A stretch of 64,000 bases of DNA from an uncultured Eubacteriales bacterium (GTDB taxonomy: Bacteria > Bacillota > Clostridia > Oscillospirales > Oscillospiraceae). The position numbers and the translations under genes are program-made. The notes under the pieces were generated by a model. The model saw only the letters and a list, made by a program, of their open reading frames with translations, ran no database searches and was not told the origin of the DNA. Location: assembly GCA_900319695.1 (NCBI GenBank), contig ONPN01000008.1, forward strand, positions 46,642 through 110,641. The letters are read 5' to 3'. Shown in pieces: positions 1 through 8,841 of this stretch. How positions within the stretch are numbered: the first letter of the stretch is position 1; each line of letters starts with the position of its first letter.

Positions 1-1373
1 TACTTCTTGGGAAGGTATTTCTCAATAAACTCGGGCTTGATGCGCTTGAGCTCACGCTTGGGCAGGATGCTCAGAAGCTCCCAGCCGATGTTCAGCGTCT
101 CCTCAATGGAGCGGTTGGTCTCGTTGCCCTGGCTGACGTAGACGCGCTCAAACTCCTCGGCAAACTTGGCAAACAGCTTGTCGTCCTCGGAAAGCGCGGC
201 CTCGCCCAGAATGGTCATGAGCTCCTTGGCGTCCTTGCCGCGGGAATAGGCGGCGAAGAGCTGGTTCATGGTGCCGGCGTGGTCCTCGCGGGTCTTGCCG
301 ACGCCGATGCCCTTGTCCTTCAGACGGCTCAGGGAGGGCAGGACGTTCACGGGAGGCACGATGCCCTTGCGGTGCAGCTCGCGGCTCAGGATGATCTGGC
401 CCTCGGTGATGTAGCCGGTCAGGTCGGGGATGGGGTGGGTCTTGTCGTCCTCGGGCATGGTCAGGATCGGGATCATGGTGATCGAGCCCTTGTGCCCGAT
501 GCGGCGGCCGGCGCGCTCGTACATGGTGGCAAGGTCGGTGTACATGTAGCCGGGGTAGCCGCGGCGGCCCGGGACCTCTTTCTTCGCGGCGGAAATCTCA
601 CGCAGGGCCTCGGCGTAGTTGGTGATGTCGGTCAGGATGACCAGCACGTGCATGTCCTTCTCAAAGGCCAGATACTCGGCGGCGGTCAGGGCCATGCGCG
701 GGGTGGCAATGCGCTCGACCGCGGGGTCGTTGGCGAGGTTCGAGAAGACGACGGTGCGGTCGATGGCGCCGGTGCGGCGGAAGTCGTTGATGAAGTACTC
801 GGACTCCTCAAACGTGATGCCGATGGCGGCAAAGACGACGGCGAAGGCCTCATTGTCGCCCAGCACCTTCGCCTGACGCGCGATCTGCGCGGCGAGGGCC
901 GCGTGGGGCAGACCGGAGCCGGAGAAGATCGGCAGTTTCTGGCCGCGGACCAGGGTGTTCAGGCCGTCGATGGTGGAAACGCCGGTCTGGATGAACTCGG
1001 CGGGGTAGGCGCGGGCGGCGGGGTTCATGGGCAGGCCGTTGATGTCCATGTGGGCGTCGGCCAGGATGGCGGGGCCGCCGTCGATGGGCTGGCCCATGCC
1101 GTTGAAGACGCGGCCCAGCATGTCCTCGCTCACGGCGAGCTGCTGCGGGTGGCCGAGGAAGCGAACCTTGGACTCGGCCAGGTTGATGCCCTGGGCGGAC
1201 TCGAACAGCTGCACGACAGCCTTGTTGCCCTCGACCTCGAGCACCTTGCAGCGCCTCGTTTCGCCGCTGGGCAGCTCGATCTCGCCGAGCTCGTCATAGG
1301 TGACGCCCTCGACGTTTTCGACCACCATCAGAGGGCTCGCGATCTCGCGTATGGTCTTATACTCTTTAATCAT
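1..1373 (-). CDS. ntpB: V-type ATPase subunit B, 3' end cut by the window edge
   Basis: Non-catalytic B subunit of the V1 head, which alternates with subunit A in the hexamer on the cytoplasmic face. The protein starts [18 protein letters not shown], the family's usual N-terminus. 457 codons are visible and the next codon begins TA, so the natural end (E. hirae NtpB has about 458 residues) is at or one base beyond the window edge. The start overlaps the ntpA stop codon as ATGA, implying translational coupling. It is the last visible gene of the ntp operon; ntpD would be expected just outside the window. The assignment is very secure. Confidence 0.95.
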   Translation of the reverse strand, partial: MIKEYKTIREIASPLMVVENVEGVTYDELGEIELPSGETRRCKVLEVEGNKAVVQLFESAQGINLAESKVRFLGHPQQLAVSEDMLGRVFNGMGQPIDGGPAILADAHMDINGLPMNPAARAYPAEFIQTGVSTIDGLNTLVRGQKLPIFSGSGLPHAALAAQIARQAKVLGDNEAFAVVFAAIGITFEESEYFINDFRRTGAIDRTVVFSNLANDPAVERIATPRMALTAAEYLAFEKDMHVLVILTDITNYAEALREISAAKKEVPGRRGYPGYMYTDLATMYERAGRRIGHKGSITMIPILTMPEDDKTHPIPDLTGYITEGQIILSRELHRKGIVPPVNVLPSLSRLKDKGIGVGKTREDHAGTMNQLFAAYSRGKDAKELMTILGEAALSEDDKLFAKFAEEFERVYVSQGNETNRSIEETLNIGWELLSILPKRELKRIKPEFIEKYLPKK

Positions 1374-3115
1374 TCTTCCTCACCTCCGGCGACAACGTCC
1401 TCGATCTGCTGCTCCATCTCGGCGATGATGGCGTCGTAATCCTCGCTGAACGTCTTGGCGTCGGCCATCTTGGCGCGGCCGATCTTTTCACGCGCGGGAA
1501 TGACGAACAGGGCCTCCATGTCGGCGTGCTTCTTGAGCGCCTCGCGGCAGACCGCGTCGTACTGGAGCACCATGTCCAGAAGCCTGTACTGCTTGGCATA
1601 GGAGGAGAAGGCGTCCTCATCGACGAAAGCGTTCTGCTGCAGGAAGTCCTCGCGGATCATCTTGGCCGTCTCCATGGTGAGACGGTCGGCGGGGCTGAGG
1701 GAATCCTGGCCGACCAGGCGCACGATCTCCTGCAGTTCGCTCTCCTCCTGGAGGATGTGCATGGCCTGCTCGCGGTTTTTCATGTACTGCTCGCCGAACT
1801 GCTCGGTGTACCAGCCTCTGAGGGTGTCCATGTACAGCGAGTAGGAGGTCAGCCAGTTGATGGCCGGGAAGTGGCGGGCATAGGCGAGGCTGGAGTCCAG
1901 GGCCCAGAAGACCTTGACGATACGCATGGTCGCCTGGGAGACAGGCTCGGAAATATCGCCGCCCGGAGGCGACACCGCGCCGATGGCGGTGACGGAGCCG
2001 CGGCGCTCCTCCCCGGTGCCGAGGCACTGGACGACGCCGGCGCGCTCGTAAAACTGGGCGAGACGGGAGGCGAGGTAGGCGGGATAGCCCTCTTCGCCGG
2101 GCATCTCTTCGAGACGACCGGACATCTCGCGCAGGGCCTCGGCCCAGCGGGAGGTGGAGTCGGCCAGAACCGCCACGTCGTAGCCCATGTCGCGGAAGTA
2201 CTCGGCGATGGTGATGCCGGTGTAGATGCCGGTGTAGATGGACGCCTCACGCGCCGCCACGGGCATGTCGGAAGTGTTTGCAATCAGCACGGTGCGCTTC
2301 ATCAGCGGCTCGCCGTTGCGCGGGTCCTTCAGCTCGGGGAACTCCATCAGAACGTCGGTCATCTCATTGCCGCGCTCGCCGCAGCCGATGTAGACCACGA
2401 TGTCCACGTCGGACCACTTGGCGAGCTGGTGCTGCACCACGGTCTTGCCCGAGCCGAAGGGGCCGGGAACAGCGGCGGTGCCGCCCTTGGCAATGGGGAA
2501 GAGCGTGTCGATGATGCGCTGGCCGGAGTTCATGGGGCGGGCGGGGACGAATTTTCTCTTGTAGGGGCGCTGGATACGGACTGGCCAGCGCTGCACCATG
2601 GTGAGGGCCTTCTCGCCCTTGTCGGTCTTGACCTTCGCCACGGTCTCATCGACGGTGTACTCGCCCTTCTTGATGACCCAGGTCACCTCGCCGGAGACGC
2701 CGTTCGGGACCATGATCTTGTGAAGGATGGCGCTGGTCTCCTGCACGGTGCCGAGCACATCGCCGGGGCCGACTTTGTCGCCGGGCTTGGCGACGGGGAC
2801 GAACTCCCATTTCTTTGCGCGGTTGAGCGCGGGCACGTCCGTGCCGCGGGTGATGCAGTCTCCGGTGAGGGCGCGCATCTCGGGCAGCGGGCGCTGGATG
2901 CCGTCATAGATATTGTCCAGCATGCCGGGTCCGAGTTCGACGGACATGGGCATACCGGTGGTCACGACCTCGGCGCCGGGTCCGAGTCCGGAGGTCTCCT
3001 CGTAGACCTGGATGGACGCGGTGTCGCCGGTCATGTTCAGGATCTCGCCGATCAGGCGCTGAGAGCCCACGCGCACAACGTCGGAGACGTTGGCGTCCGC
3101 CAGGCCCTCGGCCAC
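1370..3115 (-). CDS. ntpA: V-type ATPase catalytic subunit A, lacking its normal N-terminal start
   Basis: Catalytic, ATP-hydrolysing subunit of V1. The P-loop [11 protein letters not shown] is at about residue 220, followed by the conserved [10 protein letters not shown] and [15 protein letters not shown] segments. The first usable start is GTG at 3115, giving 581 residues. Upstream in the same frame the family-conserved residues KVSGPLV are still encoded (3116-3136), but they are preceded by an in-frame TAA (3137-3139) where repeat R1 begins. The usual first 10-15 residues and the native ribosome-binding site are therefore missing. The nearest AAGG lies about 18 bases from the GTG, too far to be a good Shine-Dalgarno. 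The rest of the gene is intact and overlaps ntpB by 4 bases. Function is certain; the start is not. Confidence 0.92.
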   Translation of the reverse strand: MAEGLADANVSDVVRVGSQRLIGEILNMTGDTASIQVYEETSGLGPGAEVVTTGMPMSVELGPGMLDNIYDGIQRPLPEMRALTGDCITRGTDVPALNRAKKWEFVPVAKPGDKVGPGDVLGTVQETSAILHKIMVPNGVSGEVTWVIKKGEYTVDETVAKVKTDKGEKALTMVQRWPVRIQRPYKRKFVPARPMNSGQRIIDTLFPIAKGGTAAVPGPFGSGKTVVQHQLAKWSDVDIVVYIGCGERGNEMTDVLMEFPELKDPRNGEPLMKRTVLIANTSDMPVAAREASIYTGIYTGITIAEYFRDMGYDVAVLADSTSRWAEALREMSGRLEEMPGEEGYPAYLASRLAQFYERAGVVQCLGTGEERRGSVTAIGAVSPPGGDISEPVSQATMRIVKVFWALDSSLAYARHFPAINWLTSYSLYMDTLRGWYTEQFGEQYMKNREQAMHILQEESELQEIVRLVGQDSLSPADRLTMETAKMIREDFLQQNAFVDEDAFSSYAKQYRLLDMVLQYDAVCREALKKHADMEALFVIPAREKIGRAKMADAKTFSEDYDAIIAEMEQQIEDVVAGGEEE

Positions 3116-3140
3116 GACAAGCGGTCCGGATACCTTTTAT

Positions 3141-3290
3141 TTCGATTGAGAAACGCGGTTTCTCAATCGAGATACTCGCGCGTATCGCACGCGGCTCACG
3201 GGGGAATCGCCGCGTTTGGTCGGCGCGAGAGCTCGCATGGCTCGCTTTATGGTGTTTTTGCCTCGGCGAAGCTGAGGCAAAAACGGATTT
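3141..3290 (-). repeat. Structured repeat R1, copy 1, between ntpG and ntpA
   Basis: This 150-bp element matches 25329-25480 at roughly four fifths of positions by eye, in the orientation of the downstream gene in both cases. Read on the minus strand it starts AAATCCGTTTTTG and contains a hairpin (3253-3283) with loop AGCTTCGCC, a nested CTCGCGC/GCGCGAG helix around CGCGGC/GCCGCG, and a terminal CGATTGAGAAAC/GTTTCTCAATCG hairpin. It abuts the truncated 5' end of ntpA. Open frames across it are not genes, because the same frame recurs only where the repeat recurs. Confidence 0.85.
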
Positions 3291-3342
3291 AAGAAAGAGC
3301 CTTTCTCATTCCGAGCTTGCAAGCCTCTTGAAAAATTTTTTA

Positions 3343-3666
3343 TCAGTCTCCCAGGATGTTTGTGCCGACAGCGCGCTCGACCGCGGCCTTGAGGGCCTGG
3401 AGGCCCTGGCCGGTAGAGCCCTCGCGGCCCGGGATCAGGATGATGGCGGGGCTGGGGCTGTCCTTGAATTTGTTGATCTCTCCCTTGAGCTGCTCGGCGA
3501 AGGTCTCTTCTATATAAATAATAGCGTACTCTTCGTCGCTCTCACGGGTGAGAGTGCGGAGGATCTTCCCTGCCTCGGCAGAATCTTCGGCAGGGAAGCA
3601 GTCCAGTCCCAGGGCCTTGAAGCCCATGACGGTGTCTCTGCCGCCTATAACCGCAATCTTAAGCAT
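3343..3666 (-). CDS. ntpG: V-type ATPase subunit F (central stalk)
   Basis: Small central-stalk subunit (subunit F, NtpG in E. hirae), 107 residues from ATG at 3666. It begins MLKIAVIGGRDTVMGFKALG, the Rossmann-like start typical of this family, and contains IIYIEETFAEQL near the middle. A GTG at 3675 would add three residues, but the ATG fits the family better. The gene overlaps the end of ntpC by 8 bases. Downstream comes repeat R1 instead of the usual immediate start of ntpA, so coupling to ntpA appears to have been broken. Confidence 0.9.
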   Translation of the reverse strand: MLKIAVIGGRDTVMGFKALGLDCFPAEDSAEAGKILRTLTRESDEEYAIIYIEETFAEQLKGEINKFKDSPSPAIILIPGREGSTGQGLQALKAAVERAVGTNILGD

Positions 3667-4651
3667 ACAGATCACGCAGCCTTTCCCGGATGGCCTGGGG
3701 CCTCACGCCAGCAAGCCTGCCCGTCAATATCATTCTGACCGCCTGAATCTCTCCCTCGACCGCGGCGAGATAGGCCGCCACCGCCTCGGGCCCGTAGCTG
3801 ACCAGCTTGGCGGAGCGGAGATAATTCGTCACCGCGTTGTCGCAGGCCCGCTCGAAGGGGGTCATGCTGCCGCCGGAGAGCGCTTCAGCTCCCAGCGCGG
3901 CCGCCTTTTCCAGCGGCGTGTGGGCATAGAGCGCGGCGAGGCTGTCCTTGTCCGACGCGCCGATGAGGCGCTGCGCCGAGACGCTGCCGCCGTCGATGAG
4001 CACTTCGGCCAGGAAGTCCTGGTTCTTGCCCATTCTAAGGGTTCTCACAGCACTCTTGAGGTTTGCGCTGTCGACCGCGATTTTTGCGTAGCCGCGGAGA
4101 AAGTCGCTGTCCACGCGCTCGGCAACAAAGCGCAGCTCCTCAAAGTAGGCGCGGTCCAGCACGAAGTCCGAGAGCTGGGGGTTGGCCGTCCGCGCGAGGG
4201 TCGCCTTGGCCTCCGCCATGGCCCTGCCGAGGGTCGCGGGCAGGAGGCTGTAATGCTCCTCGTTGTAGATTTCCAGCAGTTCCTGTCCCGGGACGCGGCC
4301 CGCGTCAGAGAGCAGGCGCTTCGCGTCGGTGCCCACGGCCTCGGCCTTGAGAATGGCCTTGGCGTTGTGGTAGTCGTACTTGAGCTTGAAGAGATCCACC
4401 AGCTCCTTGTCCGGGGAGAGGCGCGAAAGCTCGCCAAAGATCTCCGCGCGGCGCTCGGCCAGGATCTCCTCGACCTCGGCGGCCGTGCTCTGGGACATGT
4501 CGGGGTAGCCGCAGTCCGTCAGGAGCTTGGCGGCGTCCTCATAGGAGCCCGCGTCCAGCATACGCTCGGCCCGCTCATTGTTCAGGAGCTTCGGCTCCCG
4601 CGCGCGCAGCATGGCCGATACGCACAGATACGCTTCTTTTTTCGTTGACAA
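3659..4651 (-). CDS. ntpC: V-type ATPase subunit C (rotor-stalk adaptor)
   Basis: Subunit C/AC39-type protein that seats the central stalk on the membrane rotor. I prefer TTG at 4651 (330 residues, LSTKKEAYLCVSAMLRARE) because AGGGAGGG lies about 7 bases upstream and the N-terminus matches the family's A-R-x-R-A-x-E-x-x-LL opening. ATG at 4678 would add nine residues and overlap the ntpE stop as TGATG, but it has no clear ribosome-binding site. The product is largely helical and rich in Leu, Ala and Glu, as expected. It ends inside the start of ntpG. Confidence 0.87.
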   Translation of the reverse strand: MSTKKEAYLCVSAMLRAREPKLLNNERAERMLDAGSYEDAAKLLTDCGYPDMSQSTAAEVEEILAERRAEIFGELSRLSPDKELVDLFKLKYDYHNAKAILKAEAVGTDAKRLLSDAGRVPGQELLEIYNEEHYSLLPATLGRAMAEAKATLARTANPQLSDFVLDRAYFEELRFVAERVDSDFLRGYAKIAVDSANLKSAVRTLRMGKNQDFLAEVLIDGGSVSAQRLIGASDKDSLAALYAHTPLEKAAALGAEALSGGSMTPFERACDNAVTNYLRSAKLVSYGPEAVAAYLAAVEGEIQAVRMILTGRLAGVRPQAIRERLRDLYA

Positions 4652-4677
4652 TGTTTTCCCTCCCTTGCTGAGGGTCA

Positions 4678-5265
4678 TCAGCCGAAGAGAACGCCGGCAA
4701 GCTCGGCGGCCATCTCGTCGCGGCAGAGATCGACCAGGAGCTCCGCCGTGCAGTTGGCCTCGATGCTCCCGCGGCGCAGGATCAGACCGCCCTTGAAGTC
4801 ACCGGTCTCGGACGAGAGCCTGAGCTTTCCGCCCTTGAGCTTCTCATTCGCCGCCTTGACGAGCTTGTCGCCGATGGCCTTGCGGTCGCGGGCGTTGAGC
4901 ACGATCTCCTCGTCGCCGGTGACGCTGGCCTTGGCCGCCAGCTTCGCCAAAAACGCGACGTACTGCGCCTCGGGCAGGTTTACCAGCTGATCGCAGGCGC
5001 GGTCAAAGCTCTCGGCCACCATGTCCTGCTTGAGGGCGAGGATGGCCTTGCGGCCTTCCATCTTGGCGAGCCTGTCCATGCTGTCAAGCCTGTCCTGGTT
5101 GGCCTTGACGCCGGCGCGGATTCTCTCGGCATAGGCCTCTTTCGCCTTCTGCTCGTAGCTCTCGCGGATCCCGGCGCATTTTTCTTCCGCCTGCTTGAGG
5201 ATCGCGTCGGCCCGGGCATTGGCGTCGGCCCCGATATGTGCGATGATTTTTTCCGTGCCCTTCAT
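4678..5265 (-). CDS. ntpE: V-type ATPase subunit E (peripheral stalk)
   Basis: Peripheral-stalk subunit of 195 residues. Its N-terminal half is a charged Ala/Lys/Glu-rich helix (about residues 10-110), followed by a mixed globular domain with the segment SSETGDFKGGLILRRG. This layout and the conserved GGL(I/V) segment near the C-terminus are typical of subunit E. AGGTGAAG precedes the ATG at a good distance. It lies between ntpK and ntpC in the usual order. With the ntpF product it should form the stator that resists rotation. Confidence 0.9.
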   Translation of the reverse strand: MKGTEKIIAHIGADANARADAILKQAEEKCAGIRESYEQKAKEAYAERIRAGVKANQDRLDSMDRLAKMEGRKAILALKQDMVAESFDRACDQLVNLPEAQYVAFLAKLAAKASVTGDEEIVLNARDRKAIGDKLVKAANEKLKGGKLRLSSETGDFKGGLILRRGSIEANCTAELLVDLCRDEMAAELAGVLFG

Positions 5266-5287
5266 AGCTTCACCTATCGCGCGCCGA

Positions 5288-5800
<513 letters not shown>

Positions 5801-5839
5801 TCAGGTTCCCTCGCTAAGGGAGCGCCGTGATTTTATCTG

Positions 5840-5966
5840 AGAGTGGAGAGTTGAGAGTGAAGAGTGGAGATAATGTGTCGCTTCGCGACGATTATGATTT
5901 TTAACAGTCCCCGAAGGGGACACCATAACTTCACTCTCCACTCTTCACTCTTCACACTCCACGCTC
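5840..5966. repeat. R2 inverted-repeat element, copy a
   Basis: A 127-bp element with GA-rich left arm starting AGAGTGGAGAG and CT-rich right arm ending CTCCACGCTC. Inside are small GC hairpins (TCGCTTCGCGA and CCCCGAAGGGG). It lies 3 bp behind the stop codon of ntpI and before ntpK. Other copies in this window are at 36897-37026, 44981-45095 and 53874-53987, with fragments at 25028 and 63328. Confidence 0.88.
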
Positions 5967-5969
5967 ATA

Positions 5970-7955
5970 TTACTCCTGCGGGTTGATGTACTGCGTCCTG
6001 ATGCGCAGGGGCTGGAAGGGTTTGCCGCCGTCCTGATAGAACTTGCCGAAGAACTCGAGGCACTGCAGTCTCAGGTCGTGTACAAAGCAGCCCAGCAGGT
6101 TCAGCGCGAAATTCAGCGCGTGGCCGATCAGAAAGATGACGATGAAGATAATGCCCGACACAGGGGTCACGCCGTTGGCCGAGGGCATGGCCGCGATGGT
6201 GTTGAACACCTGGGCCACCACGCCGCCCGCCAGCATCAGCGCCATGATACGCGAATAGCTCAGCACGTCGCCGAACCAGCCGGTCAGGGTGCTGTAGATG
6301 CAGGAGAAGGGAGCGGTGATGATGCCGAAGCCCTTCGCCCCGCGCATCGAGCCGATGAGCAGCATTGCGACGCCGAGGATGATCACCCCGAGGCCGATGT
6401 TCTTGAGCATCTCGTTATCCTTCAGCAGCAGCATCTGCAGCGCGAAGAGGATGATGCCCAGCAGGATGACGAACTGTGCGCCCTCTTCGAGGATGGCCGA
6501 GGCCTTTTCGCCCTTCTTCCACTTCATGTGGAAGTTGACCGCCATGCCGAAGTTCAGGTGGATGACGCCCAGCACCATCGCGCCGTAGAGCACGGCGTTG
6601 GAGTCGCGCACCGGGCTGAACAGCGCGGGGAGGCCCTGCCACTCGGAGCCGAACATGCCCGCGATCACCTTCGGCGCGTCGCCGAAGAGGCCGCCGGTCA
6701 GCGCGCCCATGATGAAGGTGGAGATGCCGCCGTAGAGCAGCAGCCTGCAGAAGGACAGCGTCCCTGCCCGGGGCTTGATCTTTTTCATCGCCACCAGCGC
6801 CGCCAGGATCATAATGATGCCGTAGCCCATGTCCGCCATCATCAGCCCGTAAAACAGGATAAAGAAGGGGGCCATCAGGGGGTTCGGATCCACGCTCCCG
6901 TAGGCTGGGAGCGAGTACATGTCGGTCACCATGTTCAGGGCGTCGGTGAATTTGTTGTTGTTGAGCTTGACCGGGACCTTTGGGTATTCGTCCTCGGTCG
7001 GGTCCATGGTCTCCCACGCGCAGCCGTAGCGCGTGAAGATTTCTTCCAGTTCTCTCTCTCTGGCGGCGGGGAACCAGCCCTCCATCACGAGGACGCTGTC
7101 CGTGCCGCACAGCCGCTCCTCCGCCTCGGCCATGGCGATCTTGACGTTCACCCGGTCGGCGGCGAGCTTGAGCTCGTCCCGGTGCACCGCGTCGTCCACA
7201 ATGTAGCGCACGCAGTTTTCCTTCTCCGCCGCAAGCTCCTTGAGGTGCTGTTCGGCGTTGAGCTGGCATTCGCGCGCCGTGCCGGACATGCCGGAGAGCG
7301 CCGACGGCGTAAAGCCGAAGGGGCGCAGAGCGTCCTGCATGGCGGCGAGCTGCTCCTTCATGCAGACCAGCACGACATAGTGGGCCTTCTTCTCCTCGTG
7401 CACGGTGAAGATTTCGCTCTCCTCGTCCACAAGGTCGATTGCGTCGGCCACCGTCTCCATCGGGATGCGGGCCGGGATGGAGCCCATCAGCACGCCGCAG
7501 CGCTCGGTGCCCGCAAAGTCGAGGGACAGATCCAGGTCGAGCCACGGCTGGAGCGATTCGATCACGGAGCGCTCCCTGCTCTCCTCGGCGCTGATGCGCT
7601 TTATGCGCGCGTCGTAGCCCTCCAGGGTCTCGGCGACGCGCAGGGCCCCGGACAGGCCCGTGTCGTCCAGCAGGACGCGGTCTTCCAGCTCGGGCTTGGC
7701 CGACAGCAGCTTCGTCTTCTTCGGCGCGTAGCGGTCCAGCAGGGTGATGGCGTGGACGAGCGAGGCGTGCTTTGTCTTGAGCGCGCTCAGCTCACTGCTC
7801 TCGGGGTGGACCAGGGCGGCCGCCTCCGTGCCCTCGAGCTGAGATTCAAGCTCGGAGAACTCGACACAGCCGTGCAGGGTCAGCTCCTTGAGCAGCTCCT
7901 CCTTGCTGTCGCGGACAGCCAGCAGCCGGAGCTTTTTCATTTTTTCAATGGCCAT
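5970..7955 (-). CDS. ntpI: V-type ATPase subunit I (membrane stator, a-subunit type)
   Basis: Membrane stator subunit of 661 residues that forms the ion half-channels with the K ring. The N-terminal half (to about residue 340) is soluble and includes coiled-coil stretches that contact the peripheral stalks. The C-terminal half has about seven to eight membrane segments, including YGLMMADMGYG and the helix GDVLSYSRIMALMLAGG, which carries the essential arginine. The start, MAIEKMKKLRLLAV, is typical. It follows the ntpF product's gene by one base, and its stop is followed within 3 bp by the R2 element. Confidence 0.94.
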   Translation of the reverse strand: MAIEKMKKLRLLAVRDSKEELLKELTLHGCVEFSELESQLEGTEAAALVHPESSELSALKTKHASLVHAITLLDRYAPKKTKLLSAKPELEDRVLLDDTGLSGALRVAETLEGYDARIKRISAEESRERSVIESLQPWLDLDLSLDFAGTERCGVLMGSIPARIPMETVADAIDLVDEESEIFTVHEEKKAHYVVLVCMKEQLAAMQDALRPFGFTPSALSGMSGTARECQLNAEQHLKELAAEKENCVRYIVDDAVHRDELKLAADRVNVKIAMAEAEERLCGTDSVLVMEGWFPAARERELEEIFTRYGCAWETMDPTEDEYPKVPVKLNNNKFTDALNMVTDMYSLPAYGSVDPNPLMAPFFILFYGLMMADMGYGIIMILAALVAMKKIKPRAGTLSFCRLLLYGGISTFIMGALTGGLFGDAPKVIAGMFGSEWQGLPALFSPVRDSNAVLYGAMVLGVIHLNFGMAVNFHMKWKKGEKASAILEEGAQFVILLGIILFALQMLLLKDNEMLKNIGLGVIILGVAMLLIGSMRGAKGFGIITAPFSCIYSTLTGWFGDVLSYSRIMALMLAGGVVAQVFNTIAAMPSANGVTPVSGIIFIVIFLIGHALNFALNLLGCFVHDLRLQCLEFFGKFYQDGGKPFQPLRIRTQYINPQE

Positions 7956-7956
7956 C

Positions 7957-8271
7957 TCAGCTGTTCACTATCCTTTCCACTACAATCGCCGCAGCCGCAT
8001 CCAGCTTGGCTTCCGCCTTTGCTCGCAGCGCGGCCTTCTGATTATTCAGCTCGCCCGAGAGCCTGGTCGCCTGGGCTGTCGCCTTTTCGTTGACCTGGCG
8101 GCTGAGCTCCTTCAGCTCCGCGTCCGCTTTCTGGACCGCCGCCTCCACGGCCAGCTTTCCGGCGCTCTCAGTGTCGGCGGCGAGCTGCTTTGCCCTGGCT
8201 TCGGCATTGGCGACGGTGGTCTTGGCCTGCGCTTCGGCCTGGGCGATGTTGCTGATCGCTTCAAATGACAT
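7957..8271 (-). CDS. ntpF: V-type ATPase peripheral-stalk subunit G/H
   Basis: First gene of the ntp operon. The 104-residue product is almost entirely an Ala/Glu/Lys coiled coil, as expected for the G/H stalk subunit that pairs with NtpE. I choose ATG at 8271 (MSFEAISNIAQAEAQAK) because an AAGGGGGG stretch lies just upstream; GTG at 8277 would add two residues. Low-complexity coiled coil gives little sequence identity, so the assignment rests mainly on its position directly before ntpI. Confidence 0.85.
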   Translation of the reverse strand: MSFEAISNIAQAEAQAKTTVANAEARAKQLAADTESAGKLAVEAAVQKADAELKELSRQVNEKATAQATRLSGELNNQKAALRAKAEAKLDAAAAIVVERIVNS

Positions 8272-8380
8272 TGGCACACCCCCCTTGGTTTGATTGGGTC
8301 TTTGCTTGAAACCGTTCCCCGTACAAACGGAGAACGCCCCGACAGGCGCCTTTGCCCGCGGGGAATTTGTCCATGTATGG

Positions 8381-8410
8381 ATTATAGCACAACACGCCTC
8401 GGTTCGGCAA
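8381..8410 (-). promoter_or_regulatory. Promoter of the V-type ATPase operon
   Basis: On the minus strand, TTGCCG (8410-8405) and a perfect TATAAT (8386-8381) are separated by 18 bases, about 110 bases before ntpF. No other housekeeping-type promoter was noticed within the operon. Confidence 0.65.
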
Positions 8411-8558
8411 CATGCAGATCAATAAATCCATCAATTTTTTTTAGCAAGAAAGCCGGGGCAAGGCGAAAAATGTCCATCAGCTTATACAGAGTTCAGACAT
8501 TTTTCGGACGAAAACCGTTGAAAAGTCACAAATTATTCAAAGACTATTCATATTCTTC

Positions 8559-8586
8559 TTGACAAACGCCCGAGCCCCGTTATAAT
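8559..8586 (+). promoter_or_regulatory. Sigma-A-type promoter for the riboswitch-controlled transporter
   Basis: Consensus TTGACA (8559-8564) and TATAAT (8581-8586) with a 16-base spacer, about 20 bases upstream of the lysine riboswitch. It diverges from the ATPase promoter. The 8411-8558 stretch between them shows no feature I can support. Confidence 0.85.
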
Positions 8587-8605
8587 GAGGGCAACTGAAC
8601 AAAGC

Positions 8606-8763
8606 ATGATAGAGGCGCGGTTGACATCAGTAGCTCCAAACCGGCGGCGGGCGACGCCGGGGCGAAAGGGGAGACCGCCGAAGAGTATCGGCTTTCCCGG
8701 GCCGGTATATCTGGGCCGACGGAGAACATCCGCCGGACTGTCGCGAAAGCGGAGCGCTGTCAG
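8606..8763 (+). ncRNA. Lysine riboswitch (L box)
   Basis: The leader matches the lysine riboswitch core as known from B. subtilis lysC. It has GATAGAGGCGCGG with a following AGTA (8608-8632), AAAGGGGAGACCGCCGAAG (8665-8683), a CTGGG segment (8711), GGAGAAC and ACTGTC (about 8736), a small TCGC-GAAA-GCGG hairpin, and GCGCTGTC closing P1. P1 pairs GATAG (8608-8612) with CTGTC (8757-8761). A terminator follows at 8786. Lysine binding would be expected to favour termination and so repress uptake when lysine is abundant. Confidence 0.92.
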
Positions 8764-8785
8764 GCTTTTGGGGAAACCCGTACAG

Positions 8786-8823
8786 CCATGAACAGTATCT
8801 GCTCTGTTCATGGAATTTTTATT
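8786..8823 (+). terminator. Riboswitch-controlled intrinsic terminator
   Basis: The stem CCATGAACAG (8786-8795) pairs with CTGTTCATGG (8804-8813) and is followed by AATTTTTATTT. It lies between the lysine riboswitch and the transporter's ribosome-binding site, the position expected for an expression platform. Confidence 0.85.
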
Positions 8824-8841
8824 TACAGGAGGAAAACAAAA

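Noticed and set aside
1526-3292. Long plus-strand open frame opposite ntpA, and similar long frames opposite most genes (for example 8548-10248 minus, 20549-22072 plus, 47189-49600 minus)
   Set aside because: High GC codon usage leaves few stops on the opposite strand. The translations are low-complexity Gly/Ala/Arg/His strings, and the other strand holds a well-recognised gene in every case.
3137-3322. Apparent small protein frames at 3137-3322 and 25308-25490 with similar ends (AKLRQKRI)
   Set aside because: The similarity is explained by the R1 repeat. The frames differ in start and are interrupted by conserved hairpins, so they are not a protein family.
5840-5966. R2 and R3 elements as CRISPR repeats or a CRISPR array
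   Set aside because: Copies are single, far apart, inverted-repeat in structure and without spacers or cas genes.
8290-8562. Plus-strand 90-residue frame between the ATPase operon and the riboswitch
   Set aside because: It covers the divergent promoters, lacks a ribosome-binding site and has no recognisable sequence.
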